Positions 1 to 10,740 of a DNA stretch of 64,000 nt are shown here, in pieces. The DNA is from Atherinomorus stipes. Its lineage: Eukaryota > Chordata > Actinopteri > Atheriniformes > Atherinidae. The stretch covers positions 1 to 64,000 of the forward strand of contig JALJCO010008658.1 in assembly GCA_023101725.1 (NCBI GenBank), read 5' to 3'. Made by a program: the position numbers and the translations under genes. Numbering within the stretch: the first letter of the stretch is position 1; each line of letters begins with the position of its first letter. The notes under the pieces are model-generated. The model was not told the origin of the DNA, ran no database searches, and saw only the letters and a program-made list of their open reading frames with translations.

Positions 1-95
1 GGGTGCGTATGCAACTGTGATAGTAATGTAGGCTAACTGTAACATTTATAATAAGATAAAATGTAGGTCAAATGCTTGTGCAACTTTGTAGAGTT

Positions 96-338
96 TTATA
101 GATTTTTATTTGAAAATGGTATTTTCTCCACGATGCTGGGTTTTAGTCTGCTTCTCTTCTGAGACACTACCTCTCCAGCTTTGGAGAAGACCCGCTCACA
201 TGGCACAGATGTGGCTCGCATGTGTAAATATTCTTTCGCCAACCTGAACAGGTTGGGGTACACATGCTTGTATGGGGGCACTGGTTGTTCCTCCATAGCC
301 CTCCCTGTCTCACACACACCACGCTCACTCTCCCACAC
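96..338 (-). mobile_element. hAT transposase C-terminal dimerisation fragment
   Basis: An 80-codon open frame on the minus strand contains YPNLFRLAKEYL, ATSVPCERVFSKAGEVVS and RSRLKPSIVEKI. These match the C-terminal dimerisation domain (hATC) of ZBED-like hAT transposases, where the SVPCERVFS block and the closing LKP..VEKI helix are diagnostic. The BED finger and the catalytic core are absent. Sequence beyond 338 (upstream on the minus strand) turns into low-complexity and satellite-like DNA, so this is a decayed end fragment. The first Met is not a natural start. It could not encode an active transposase. Confidence 0.85.
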
Positions 339-384
339 ACTATTCCTCTTTCAAACTATCAAGCACTCAACTTTTGTCAGTGTT

Positions 385-560
385 AAATTAGCCTATCAAT
401 ATCTATCAATCTATGTATCAATATATCTATCAATATTTACCAAAATCTATCAATATCTAACTATATTTATCAATATCCAACTATATCTATCAATATCTAA
501 TTATACTGTATCTATCAATATCTAACTATATATCTGTAAGGGTCTATCTATATGTCTATC
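385..560. repeat. Degenerate minisatellite (CTATCAATATCTAACTATAT-like unit)
   Basis: CTATCAATAT recurs many times, with an imperfect period of about 20-28 bases and ATCTAACTATA linkers. An open frame crosses it, but its translation is a run of Tyr, Leu, Ser and Ile typical of a repeat, so no protein is called. Confidence 0.8.
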
Positions 561-1218
561 TAGCCTATGTATCTGTATGGTTGTGTGTTGTGTGTGTGTT
601 TGTGGAAATTGACACCTATGTGTGTGTCACTAAATGAAATAAATATGTCAACTAAGTGTAATCTAAGCTAAACTAATGCTGGTGTAAACTTTCCCTCAGT
701 GTATCGAAATGTCGAATGATCGCAAACAAAAACTCCTTCAAAATCCCACAATTTCCCAAGTGATTGGAACTCATTTCAAAGCATTGGATTGATTGATCCC
801 GCCCCTTCAAGATTCCCGCTCGACACGCGTGGATGACGTAACGAGGCCTCGGTTGGCGGGGTCATGTGGCTTTCGGCATTCCGAGACTTCCACCAACACA
901 GCGTTTGCGAGACTGCCGGTTCATGAGATCGAGGCGGAGTCGAGCAGATGGGCTCGAGCATAACATCCCTAATCGGGAAAAGGTTCAGTACTTGGAGTTT
1001 TATTCATATTCCTCTTTAATGACATCTAGTGTCAAAATGGGTCCACATCAGCCCAAACAAAAATGCACTCAAACCATCTCAGTAGTGCCCATGACCAGAA
1101 AAAAAAGGATTTATCAAAAAAATTAGCAGCATCCAACAAATACAATGTGGATTATCTGCGCCTTTAAGTATTTGACTCATAGTTTGACAATAAAATGTTG
1201 CAAAATAAAAAAGAAAGC
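561..1218. other. Non-coding stretch with GAGGCCTCG block
   Basis: No gene is seen. The block AACGAGGCCTCGGTT at 840-854 is repeated in inverted orientation at 1825-1839, and GATGACGTAAC at 832-842 is repeated inverted at 1808-1818. GAGGCCTCG-type ends occur in fish hAT elements, so part of 700-1950 may be a non-autonomous hAT. The order of the two blocks is not mirrored, so no clean terminal inverted repeat can be drawn. Confidence 0.4.
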
Positions 1219-1290
1219 ACTAGCAGGATTCGAACCACAGCCTCCTGAGTAAAAGGCAAAAGCGATAATCTCTGTACTATGCAAACATAG
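1219..1290 (-). pseudogene. tRNA-Val-like sequence (tRNA pseudogene or SINE head)
   Basis: Read on the minus strand, CATAGTACAGAGATTATCGC resembles the D-arm (A-box) region of tRNA-Val. It is followed by an anticodon loop TTTACTC with TAC centred, then GGTTCGAATCC, a perfect B-box. The acceptor ends do not pair and the T-stem is poor, so a functional tRNA is unlikely. It may be the head of a tRNA-derived SINE. Confidence 0.45.
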
Positions 1291-1519
1291 TAAGCATGTG
1301 AGCGCATGATCTATATGACAGAAAATGGCGGTGTTTCATCATATCATTTTATTTTATATTTGGTATGAATTAACTGTTGTGATAGTGAGAATTACTTATG
1401 TACTGAGTGCAGTGCTTTTGGAAGTCCATGTATGAGGTGATACAGGGCTGAAATTTTTTATTTGACGAATAGGAACGTCTTCAGTGTTCGGTTTGGCGAC
1501 TAAAAATATTCTTAAAGGG

Positions 1520-1605
1520 AAAAAAGGGAAGAAAAAAAAAAAAATAAAAAAAAAAAAATCAAAAGGGGGAAGGGGGGGGGGGGAGGGGGGGGGGGGGGGG
1601 GGGGG
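1520..1605. repeat. A-rich tract followed by long G-run
   Basis: An A-rich run is followed by interrupted G tracts, ending in an uninterrupted run of about 21 G. It could form G-quadruplex structures. The exact length is uncertain because such homopolymers are often misassembled. Confidence 0.8.
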
Positions 1606-3228
1606 TATAAATGTTTAATAATCTTCAAATAATGTGCAGGTGCAGGGGAACATAAATCGGTGGGAAAGCTGATAATACTGTCGATTTCTGTGGCCGTATG
1701 TCAGGATCTTTCTGTCTTTGTATTTTCAGCTCAGATAAATTATCTGTCAACTTCAATCTAGCGACTTCCGAATGTTTCTTGTGCAGATGTGAAACACAGA
1801 CCAACACGTTACGTCATCTTCACAAACCGAGGCCTCGTTTTGCTCTGGTCACGTGATTCCTATGCTGACAACACAAGCTCCGATTCGAAGCTTCATTCGG
1901 AACGCCCCCTTTTTCTCGACACACACTTCGGAGTCTCAGTTCATCGGGCACATCACTAATGAAACGTTTGGCTTCTGTGTGTGTCCCTGAAGTGAATTAG
2001 TACTGGTAGGTCCCTGAACATTTAATTCATGGTGATATTGGTGATTCTAAATGGGCATCTCATATCAGGTGTACGCTGTTGATGGGAAAAGCGTCAAGCT
2101 TCCCTCTGTATGTGGGCGACGTATTGGCTGATCGGTAAGTGGCTACTGGATCCGGTGTTGGATTCGTAGCTTACTGGACTGCTAACATTCTGCTCTGCAT
2201 CACAGGGACTGACTAAAGGCTTCTAGTTGCCAAACCTGGCTGAAACACTGCTGCCGTGGATTCAAGGCAGGCCATAGGACGCCGCTTCTGCTTTGCCCTG
2301 AACGTGAAGTTCTCAGAGAATTGGCTGGCACACCTCCCACTGGATGTGATGTCTTGGGAGACAATGTGACCAACCGGCCGAACACTTCATGGTGGAAGCA
2401 GCTTTACTGCTGCCTTTCTTTTTAGCTTGCTCTTAAACAGTTTTATTATTTTAGTGCTTTTATTGTGACTACTGGAGGAGGAATTTTTAGCTGTAGATCC
2501 CTAGTGTCACTTTTCTATTTCTTTGTGCTTTCTTTTAGTTTCTTTCTCTTTTTTTTGAAGGTCAGAGCTCACGGTGGTGGTGGTGTGGACTTGGTGGCAT
2601 CATCTTTGGTGTGGTTTGCCATGCTGTGTCTTGCACTATCTTGGGGTTGAGGAAACACGTGTGTGTGTGTGTGTGTGTGTGACTTGTGAGTGGGGTGTTT
2701 TTGATGCCCCATTTTACCTGCCTCCTAACCGTGACTCTGCTCCTTTTTAAATCTGTTTTATCCATCTCCAGGCATGGAGGGAGTCCTGGCTGGCAAACAT
2801 GATAATATTTCAACTGATTGAAAACTGAGTCAAACTTTATTCCACTGGTCATTTCCTAGGTTGGGGCTACTGCTGCCACTCTGTTTTTCCTTTTATGGTT
2901 CTTTTAGGACCATTTTTGGTAGGATCTGTTTGAAAAGACTCTCTGTCTGTGGCACAGTACCTGGACAAAAAATGTGAGCTTCTACTGAAGTTTTCAGTAA
3001 ATCTGCCAATACTGTGTGACCCAAGATTATCTCCAGCAATACCTGGCATACACTGTGCGTTTTTTTTATTTTTTTTGGCCGTTTTTGAGCCGATTTTCCA
3101 GTGGTGCGACAAGTTTGGCGATCGGGCCGACTCTTGGCCAAATTGTGTGTTGTGCGTTAACTTGTGCAGTATGCTAGGGGGTCACCAGAGGCGACTGGCA
3201 CCCCACGACGAGCTCCCGATCAGAAATC
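1606..3228. other. Possible 5' part of LTR element; no gene
   Basis: No coding region is supported. A (GT)n tract lies at about 2658-2682. TGGCGATCGGGCCGACT near 3115 begins with TGG and sits about 110 bases before the gag start, so it could be a tRNA primer-binding site. If so, a long terminal repeat would end just before it. I could not define the other edge of the LTR or find a second copy downstream. Confidence 0.3.
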
Positions 3229-4821
3229 ATGAGTCGCAAGATAATCAAACCTGTTTGATATTTTGGGGATGAGGAATGGAATACGGAGATGTCTACAGAT
3301 GAGGAAGAAGAGCCTGACAAGCCGGGACCGGCAGCACCGGAATCATCACCATCAGCACTGGGACTGTCAGGAGGACCGGGCGATCTGGCTTGACGAATGA
3401 GGATTTTTGTGGAGGCTCAGCAGAAGAGGGAGCTTGATGTTTTGCGGGAACTGCGGAACCTAAGACTGTCACTCCAGGTACATTTTCCGCCTGCGCAGCC
3501 ACAGCCAGTAGCTCCACAACTCGCCTCCACTTTAACCCCAAGCACCGACGCTGCTCACAGCCCAAGCCCGCGATTGGTGCTGCCAACACCAGCATCTCAC
3601 CCGCGTATTGATCGAGCTGACACGTCAGCAGAGACCCGAGCGGAATCAACCCGAGACATCACCAATGTGACACCGCCAAAAATCCCTCCTTATCAGAGCG
3701 GAGAGGATAGAGAATTACCTGCTAAGATTTGAGCGGATTGCAAAAACCTGGAAGAGGCCTGAAGAAGAGTGGGCGTGTCGTCTGGTCCCGTTGCTGTCAG
3801 GTAAAGCACTGGAGGTGTACACAGCCATGGACGAAGACCACGCGCATAGCTACCGGGATCTGAAATCAGCACTTCTGGAGAAATTTAACATCCGGAGACG
3901 TACCTCCAGCTGTTTCGCCACAGCACAGTTCCACTGGGAGAAACACCAACTGAGACTTATCATCGACTCAGAGGGCTTTACAGACGCTGGATCCAGCCGG
4001 AGCGGTGGACCAAGGAAGAGATCGGAGAGGCAATTGTGTTGGAGCAGCTTCTACAGGTCTTACAGCTGGAGGTTCGGACGTGGGTCAAAGAACATGACCC
4101 AGCCGATGGATTAAAAGCAGCAGCACTGGCCATGCAGTACATGAACGAACGGAGAGGAGGAATATCTGCTGCGCCAAGAGCCTTCTCCAGAGGGACGTCA
4201 CTTACAGCTGACACTCGCTCAGCGGCTCGTCAACCTTCATCAGGGTGGGCCCATCGAGGCGGGGCCACACCATCACAACCAGGAACCCGATCAGAAGCAT
4301 CACCTACTGGTAAGCCCTTAATTTGTTACTATTGCCAGCAGCCGGGGCATAAAGCTTCTGTGTGTCTGATCGGGAAAACAAAGATCACTGGGGATTGCTA
4401 TGCACCCAGGAATGAACCCGTTGACAATGAAGAGAAACATCAATTAATTCAAAATCTGGTCAAAGTGAATGGTCAGACTGTCACTGCATTGCTTGATAGT
4501 GGCAGTTATACAACACTAATTAGCCAGCGGTTGGTCCCTGTGGGCAAACTGGATCATACTGCTACCACGAACATTGTGTGTGTACATGGAGACAATCATT
4601 CTTATCCAAAAACTGAAATTACTGTGAACATTGATGATTAGTCTTATTGGTTAACAGCTGGGGTTGTGAGTAACTTACCTGTTGATCTACTGTTGGGTCG
4701 TGATTTTCCAGTTTTGGTGTCTCTGCTGTCTCAAGATGTGAACATGGATGCTCAAGATGCTCTTGACAATGCTAGAACAGTTATCAAGGCTAGCCATAGT
4801 GTTAAAGGAGTGATGACATAG
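3229..4821 (+). pseudogene. Gmr1-like Ty3/gypsy gag-protease relic
   Basis: This is a decayed gag plus aspartic protease region of an LTR retrotransposon. A Met start at 3229 opens an acidic and Pro-rich N-terminus. A capsid-like region at about 3700-4140 includes LLSGKALEVYTAM and, further on, VLEQLLQVL with VRTWVKEHDPADG. The latter is the hallmark of SCAN domains, which are known to derive from Gmr1-like gypsy Gag. A CCHC zinc knuckle (C-x2-C-x4-H-x4-C) lies at 4324-4365. The protease has LLDSGS with the catalytic Asp at 4495, and LLGRDFP near 4690. The frame is broken by stops at 3256, 3391, 3730 and 4639, and by shifts near 3710 and 3900-4030. The protease frame ends at 4821, and no reverse transcriptase or integrase follows. 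It is dead and truncated. Confidence 0.85.
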
Positions 4822-5371
4822 CAGTAAAAACTAGTTTGTGTTGTTGGCATGACCTTATTTGGAGAATCTAGGTCAAGCTGCCGTCGGACTTTGCTAAAGG
4901 CTAACTGCTAGCAACATGGGCACTTCAGACAGTGAGCTACGTTTATCAGACAAGACAGCATTTAGAAAATAAATAAACTTACAGGTAATGACAAGGTTGT
5001 GGCCGCCTCCCTCAGTGTTGCTGCAGAAGTTTTCTTTTAAATCCATTTGTTTGAAAACCCAGACCTGACTGCACAGAAGTTACTACTAGCTCCATACACG
5101 CAGCTGAACCAGACAGGGAGGGGGTGGAGCGGACGGTGCACAGACCGTTAGGAGAGGGGGGGGGGGGGCTGTTTACTTGATAGTGTGCTCTTATTGGAGC
5201 AATTAAATTACGTAGAATGATAGAACTACGTAGAATGATAGCCTGCTGTCTGATTCAACTGTTTCTGAGCAGAGAGACAAAGCTGACAGACCATAAACAG
5301 GAACTTTGATTCTCACTCTGGACATTCACATGACCTCATCAGTGCACAACAGATCATATTATACCCCCAAA
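4822..5371. other. Non-coding stretch after the gypsy relic
   Basis: No reverse transcriptase motif or LTR copy is seen. It contains a G-run at about 5155-5168 and a short tandem duplication of ACTACGTAGAATGATAG-like sequence at about 5208-5242. Confidence 0.5.
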
Positions 5372-5552
5372 ACTAGTGTTGTAGTCAAGACCGCACCAAC
5401 CGAGACCAAGACATTTCCGAGACCAGGGAGCACCGAGACCAAGACAAGGTCAAGACATTTAGAGGTCGAGACCGAGACAAGACCAAGACTTTCACAGACC
5501 GAGACCGAGACCAAGACCTTTACGGACCGAGACCAAGCCGAGACAAGGACAC
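5372..5552. repeat. GAGACCAAGAC degenerate tandem repeat
   Basis: The motif GAGACCAAGAC and variants recur at about 6-12 base spacing, after ACTAGTGTTGTAGTCAAGAC. Strings of this type occur within dispersed repeats of fish genomes, from memory and unchecked. The overlapping open frame (Thr, Glu, Thr, Arg repeats) is a by-product of the repeat. Confidence 0.7.
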
Positions 5553-7092
5553 AAATATCAAAGAAAAATCATAACAAAACATCAAAATGTGAGGGTTTTT
5601 TAAAGTTAACTTTTAAACAAATATGACAACAAAAATTAATCATTGTTCTGTTGTTTTGAAAGCAGCACTATGAATTAAATAAACTATAAATTATAAATTT
5701 TGGCAAACATCAATTTTAACTATTGTCAAGTTGGGAGAAATCTCTTCTTATTTTCTGTCATTTGGTCTCTTTTTAATCTCAGTGTCTGTTTTAGAACTAA
5801 TGACAACAGTATAAGTAGCCTACTCCTATATGTAAGTAGGCCTATATAAGTTCTGCATAACATCTGAAATTTCTGCAGTGTCATCATCATCATCATCATC
5901 ATACTCACAATGTTGAAAAGTTTTACAAAGAACTATTTTGTTTAGTAATGAGACAGTTTGCACAAACATGAAATGATATAATCACTACTAAAAAAAAGTT
6001 TATAATCAAACAAACTTCAGATTCACAACGAACCTGAAGTAAACACCACGCTGCATGAGGTGAGAACCATGTAGACTCAATCACAAATGCGCAAACAGGG
6101 AGTTTGTTCAGTAAATATAAACTCTACATTAACCTGGAGACAATAATGACCCTGCTAAGCATCACTGTTGCAGGTAAGATGTTCTTAATGATCTCTGATG
6201 TGAAATAATTACTCTGCAATACACAACATACCTGTATGCTGTTTTTGACTGCAGGTGTAACCTGATTTAGACCACATGTTTGGAAATCAAGAACTGAAAT
6301 TCATGATTCATGATGAAGCTTGAAGTTAATTGGAAGCAGCTAATACTCTTAATGAGGATTCTGCACAATTTTGATAAAAACGTGGGTGAATAAAACATAT
6401 TTTCTTTTTTTTTTTTTTTTTTTCTTCTACTCGTCCTGTCCAGCATCAAAGCAAGCAGAATGGAAATCTGATTGCTTTATTTTGTTGAACAGTTTTGCTT
6501 TACCAAGCGGAGCTTTATGAACATAAGGCTCCACTTGATATCATGTTTATTCATTTTATTTCTTTAATTAAACATTTGTCTATTACACCATTCCATATCA
6601 TACTGCTGGGCCTGACAAGGGAGAAATGAAAGTTAACAGAGGTAATGATAGAAAGTGGAACAGAGAGAAAGGAGTAAGGAAGAGGAAGAGAGAGAGAGGG
6701 AGAGAGAGGAGAGAAAACATGAATCCACTTACACAGTTCACTAAATAAAACATATTTTCTATCCACCTTATTCCTAGCCCCAGTGAGCCCTAGTGTGAAA
6801 TATGCGACCAACTTCCAGTTTGACAGGAACCAACGTTAATTTACACACCAGAAGTTCGAACTACTCCACTTAAAACAAGCTTTTTAAGTAAACTATGTGG
6901 GAGCATCAGCTGTCACAGCTCAGACAGGACAACGTTACAACCCCTCTGCCTCGTACAACAGAGGGGTGGGAGGAGGATATGAAAATCTGGCCAAAATTAC
7001 AGTTGCCTTTTTTAGCTGCTTTTGTAGCTCTGTCACATCGGGCTGTGAAGCAATGAACACTCTTAACAGCTCCGAGGCTTTTCAGTACCTAC
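5553..7092. other. Non-coding stretch with simple repeats
   Basis: Visible content is a short CAT trinucleotide run (about 5882-5902), a T-run at about 6405-6423 and an AG-rich tract at about 6660-6715. No exon or RNA gene is recognised. Confidence 0.5.
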
Positions 7093-7440
7093 TTAATAAT
7101 AATAATAATGATAAATAATAACACATTTTATTTGAAAAGGATCTTTTAGAGCACCCATGGACATTGTACAAAGCAGATAAAAGATTAAAAACAGTAAGCT
7201 AAATCTCTAAAAACACAAAACATAATAGGTACCACAGAAAACAACACTGGATTGGTGCATATGGACCCAGATGGAATAAGACTGCAGGAGAGTTTTGAGT
7301 CTGGATTTAAAGAGGGGTTAGGAGTCCACTGTACGCAGAACGGGAGGGAATTCAAAACATGGGGAGTAATACGTAATAAGGCTGTTGGTGTTTTGTTGAA
7401 AGAGATGGGATACAATCTTATTTGCTTAAACAGATGATTT
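7093..7440. repeat. Dispersed fish repeat (LINE/SINE 3'-tail type)
   Basis: After AATAATAATAATAATG the order ACATTTTATTTGAAAAGG, AGAGCACCCATGGACATTG, AATAAGACTGCAGGAGAG and GGAGGGAATTC matches a common teleost dispersed repeat as I remember it. That repeat has a low-complexity head, a region resembling TTTATATAGCGCC, then a block on 'gagtctggatttaaaga'. The copy is old and ends near 7440. The exact family is not named. Confidence 0.5.
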
Positions 7441-9437
7441 TTTTAGTCCTAAAATGTGACCACTAAGTCGCAGTCTGGAGTCCTGCAGCCACGCTCTCTC
7501 TCTCTCTTAGCTGCATGTTCTACACATCACTCTTGTAGGCACAAATTTAACTTTCTCTGGCTGTAAATACAAGCACGAACAGTGCAACATGTTCCTGAAC
7601 TCCACAAGGACATTTTTCTGGGGCAAATAGTTCAAATGTTAAATCAAATGTTATGACTACTCTTATTGAAATGTTTGATTTAATCCCTACTAGAGATGAC
7701 AACTTACATTGCGAGTAAATGGCTAAGCACTATTTTCGGTATCTCATAGGAAGTTGATCATATAATGGTTTCTACATTCACTAGCTCAGGAATAAGGTGG
7801 ATAGAGTATACTTGATACAGATAAAACAAAGTCTATACTACTGTAAGGGGATACAATAAGAGACTGGTGATCAGGTTCACGATTTCATCCTGTGTAAACT
7901 GGGCCCACAGACTACATGTTGCTGTACAAATTAAAAAATATTTACATTTAACAATCTAATTGGCACAAAATTGTCTTTTGTGCCACCATTACAGTATAAG
8001 CTTGATAATTGAATAATCCTCAAACTGTAACTCAAAAAATGACAGCCGTTTATTGGAGAGTAACAGACACAAACATACACAAAACATACTTTATGTCAGT
8101 TTGCATTTAACACTCTTTAAACAAAAACTGAAACAGACAGAAATAACATGTCTCATGAGACGTCATTTGGGTGTGAACTTGGTCAGTCAGTCAATGAAAC
8201 TGCAGATCTGACATTTATGTCAGTTTCACTCGGTTGTTTTTACACAGATGATTGAAGGTGATTATTTTGACATGACCGCAATTCATTCAAATAAATTCTC
8301 AATTAATTACTGGTTATGACAGGCCTAAGATTTAAGTAGGCATTGGCAACCTCCTTGATAACAGCAGCTTTAACTGCAGGGCCTCTCCTTGAGCTCAAAT
8401 GCCCAAATCCTGAAGATGGAACTAAAAAAGAACAGTGCAACAACTACCAACACAAGAAATGCACCAGATCAATGGACCAGTTAAGGTAAAGTAGACAGAA
8501 AATGTGCCATGTAAGCAATGCACTGACTGGATGTCATCTTCCTCCATCAAAGTGTGTGAATGTGTGAAGCATGGCTGAACCCTGGAGTGTGAAATAACAA
8601 TAAAATCATGACAATGTTTGAAGAAACCAGCAAATGTGCATCATGCTGTGTAAAGAAGAGAAAGTCCTCGCACTGACCTCCACGTACACCATCAGATTGC
8701 TCTGATTGTGTTGAAACATACGATTTAAAGCCGTCTCTCACAGCTAATAACACAGATCATTTTTCCTAACAATCCTCTCTGGGTATCTTGGCTGTGTGGA
8801 CTGGGAGGAACCCTCGCCTTATTTCACAGAGTGCTAATGGTTTTTGGCCGATGTCTCGGGTTTGGAGTCTGATAACATACATGGTCTGCTCCAAGTGAAA
8901 CATGAAACAATGGTTCCATGGTATGATTATGGTTTGTGAGTGTGTTTGCGATCAGTGGGACCGCCAGCCAATCTGGAAAGAAAACACAGATAAGATAGCG
9001 ACTTCATACAGTTTGGGGTCTGCAAGGCTTAAACACATGCAGAGCTGATTGGTGTTTATAAGACTAGCTGTGATTTATTGTGATTTATTAGTTATTTACG
9101 ATCTGCTGGTGAGAAGAACATTTACAATACTGAATGAGTAAAAGCTTAAGTCTCTGTTAGAGTGATGAAGAACAGCGACCATGAGTGACCATTTTAGTGG
9201 ATTTTTGGGAGTGTTTTTGTTTTATTTGGAGGCACATGTGGGGGATTAGTTTGCCTTTTTGTTCATTTTCATTCCCATTATCACAAGGCAATAACTTGAC
9301 CCAGTCCAAGAAGTCCAAGCCCCTTAAAGGTAACGATTTAGCTGAGGCAACTCTGTGGATGACCCAGCACTGAGTCTTCTTTCACTGAGTCTTCTCACAT
9401 TTGTAACTGTAGATTTATTGAGTTTTGCCCAAAAGAA
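7441..9437. other. Non-coding stretch, nothing recognised
   Basis: No exon with splice sites, RNA gene or clear transposon end was identified. Open frames here are short and lack recognisable motifs. Confidence 0.5.
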
Positions 9438-9439
9438 AT

Positions 9440-9681
9440 AAATGAAGAGTTTGTTTGCAAAAACAGACAAACACCATTGTGGAAAAATTGAGTTAACTGC
9501 TTTTCGTCGCTGTCGGGTACAAACCTCCTGTCTCCATTTTACATCATTAAAACCCTCTACTTCATGTGAGCTTGATTTGGTGAAAATATTCAAAAAGTAA
9601 ATGAAGAGTTTATTTGCAAAAGCAGTTAACTCCATTTTTCTAAATGGTGTTAGTCTGTTTTTGCAAATGAACTTTTTCAAA
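9440..9681. mobile_element. Fold-back MITE-like element
   Basis: The left arm, 9440 to about 9503, contains GTTTGCAAAAACAGACAAAC and GAGTTAACTGCTTTT. It reappears inverted at about 9615-9681, giving arms of about 65 bases. The right part also carries a direct repeat of AATGAAGAGTTT (near 9600), so the end is more complex than a simple hairpin. No target-site duplication was established. Confidence 0.55.
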
Positions 9682-9798
9682 TATTAGCTCTTCTGATGGG
9701 CCAATCACATTATCACGTTCAATCTTGTGACAGTACATTGTGACGGGACTTTGTAGCAATGATTGTTCTAAACCTTTCTTCCCTTGATGCCTGTTGTC

Positions 9799-9800
9799 GC

Positions 9801-9866
<66 letters not shown>
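9799..9866. repeat. (AT)n-(GT)n microsatellite
   Basis: About 26 bases of alternating AT are followed by about 30 bases of alternating TG. Confidence 0.95.
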
Positions 9867-9867
<1 letters not shown>

Positions 9868-9929
9868 CATATGGGGTCGCATGGGGTTTTACTATATATA
9901 ATAAAACCCCATCTCTAGATTAACTAGAG

Positions 9930-10080
9930 AGCATAGTCTTGGCGCCCTGGGAGTAGTTCATCCAGGTAAAGGACCTTGCTCACCACAGAGGCTTAACCTC
10001 AGGGCCAAACCAGGGAATCAAGCCTGGTTTTCCCCGGTCTGAAGCCCTTCTCTGCAACCACTAGGTTACCACTCCCTAAC
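9930..10080 (-). repeat. tRNA-derived SINE
   Basis: On the minus strand, GTGGTAACCTAGTGGTTGCA resembles a tRNA A-box, followed by GGCTTGATTCCC as a B-box. A segment GAGCAAGGTCCTTTACC then follows, which matches the core of widespread fish SINEs (V-SINE or HpaI-like) as remembered. Both ends are decayed. Confidence 0.6.
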
Positions 10081-10189
10081 TGGTAACTGGTATTTTGCAT
10101 CTCAATGTGATTCCCGAAGAACCAATATTTCCTGGAATACTACAAATGATAATTATTTTGACTTCACTAGAAACAGGAAAAATGACAAG

Positions 10190-10740
10190 GAAAGAAGTGG
10201 CAGACCCATTTACTGTGGATAAGTATTAAAGTGATGTTCAAAAGTAAAACTCCCATGAAGATGTAAGACAGGATCTGGGAGATGCATCTGGGCTTTCAGT
10301 GGATTCATCTACTGTTGGCTGAAGCATCATCAGAAATGGTCTCCATGGAAGGGTGACTGTTCAGAAACCATTCTTAAGGAAGAGAAACAGGAAGAAAAGG
10401 TGCCAAATGATGCAATGCTGGACTGAAAATCAGTGAAAACAGGTCTTATGAAGTGATGAATTCTCCCCAGAGCCCATACATCAGCATTGTTAAATCAGTA
10501 TGGAATCATCTGGACAGAAACAGGGACAAAAGGCAGCCAACATCCAAAGAACAGCTTTGTTCTTCAAGTCTGGAGAACTAAACTAAAAGAAATTACAAGA
10601 AAGCTTGACAAAGACTATGCTAAAGTGGACATTTCAAATACCAACTTTCAACCAGATTTGTCTCTCACCAAGCTCAGATATTGTATTGATAGTGATGGAA
10701 AGAAAATGAACAAAAGGGTGACATTTCAGTGAGAGACATT
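10190..10740 (+). pseudogene. Decayed Tc1/mariner transposase
   Basis: Several short blocks in shifting frames recall Tc1-like transposases. They include SIIRNGLHGR, KPFLRKRNRKK and WTENQ, in the order of the helix-turn-helix to catalytic-core junction (about 10275-10460). Further on comes SVWNHLDRNRDKRQPTSKEQL (about 10490-10560), the C-terminal block before the end of the protein. The middle, with most of the DDE catalytic core, is deleted and stops are frequent. The 81-residue open frame at 10487 is a different frame and is not the transposase. Confidence 0.65.

Noticed and set aside
181..525. 114-residue open frame on +
   Set aside because: It overlaps the hAT fragment in antisense and runs into a CTATCAATAT minisatellite. 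The Tyr/Ser/Ile repeats are a by-product of the satellite.
360..560. Possible CRISPR-like regular repeats
   Set aside because: The units are degenerate and lack unique spacers. It is an AT-rich minisatellite in a vertebrate genome.
3293..3649. 118-residue open frame on -
   Set aside because: It is antisense to the gypsy gag relic, whose sense frame has recognisable domains; this one has none.
9324..9680. 118-residue minus-strand frame with a repeated FANKLFIYFL phrase
   Set aside because: The repeated phrase comes from the DNA repeats of the fold-back element. No protein family is recognised.
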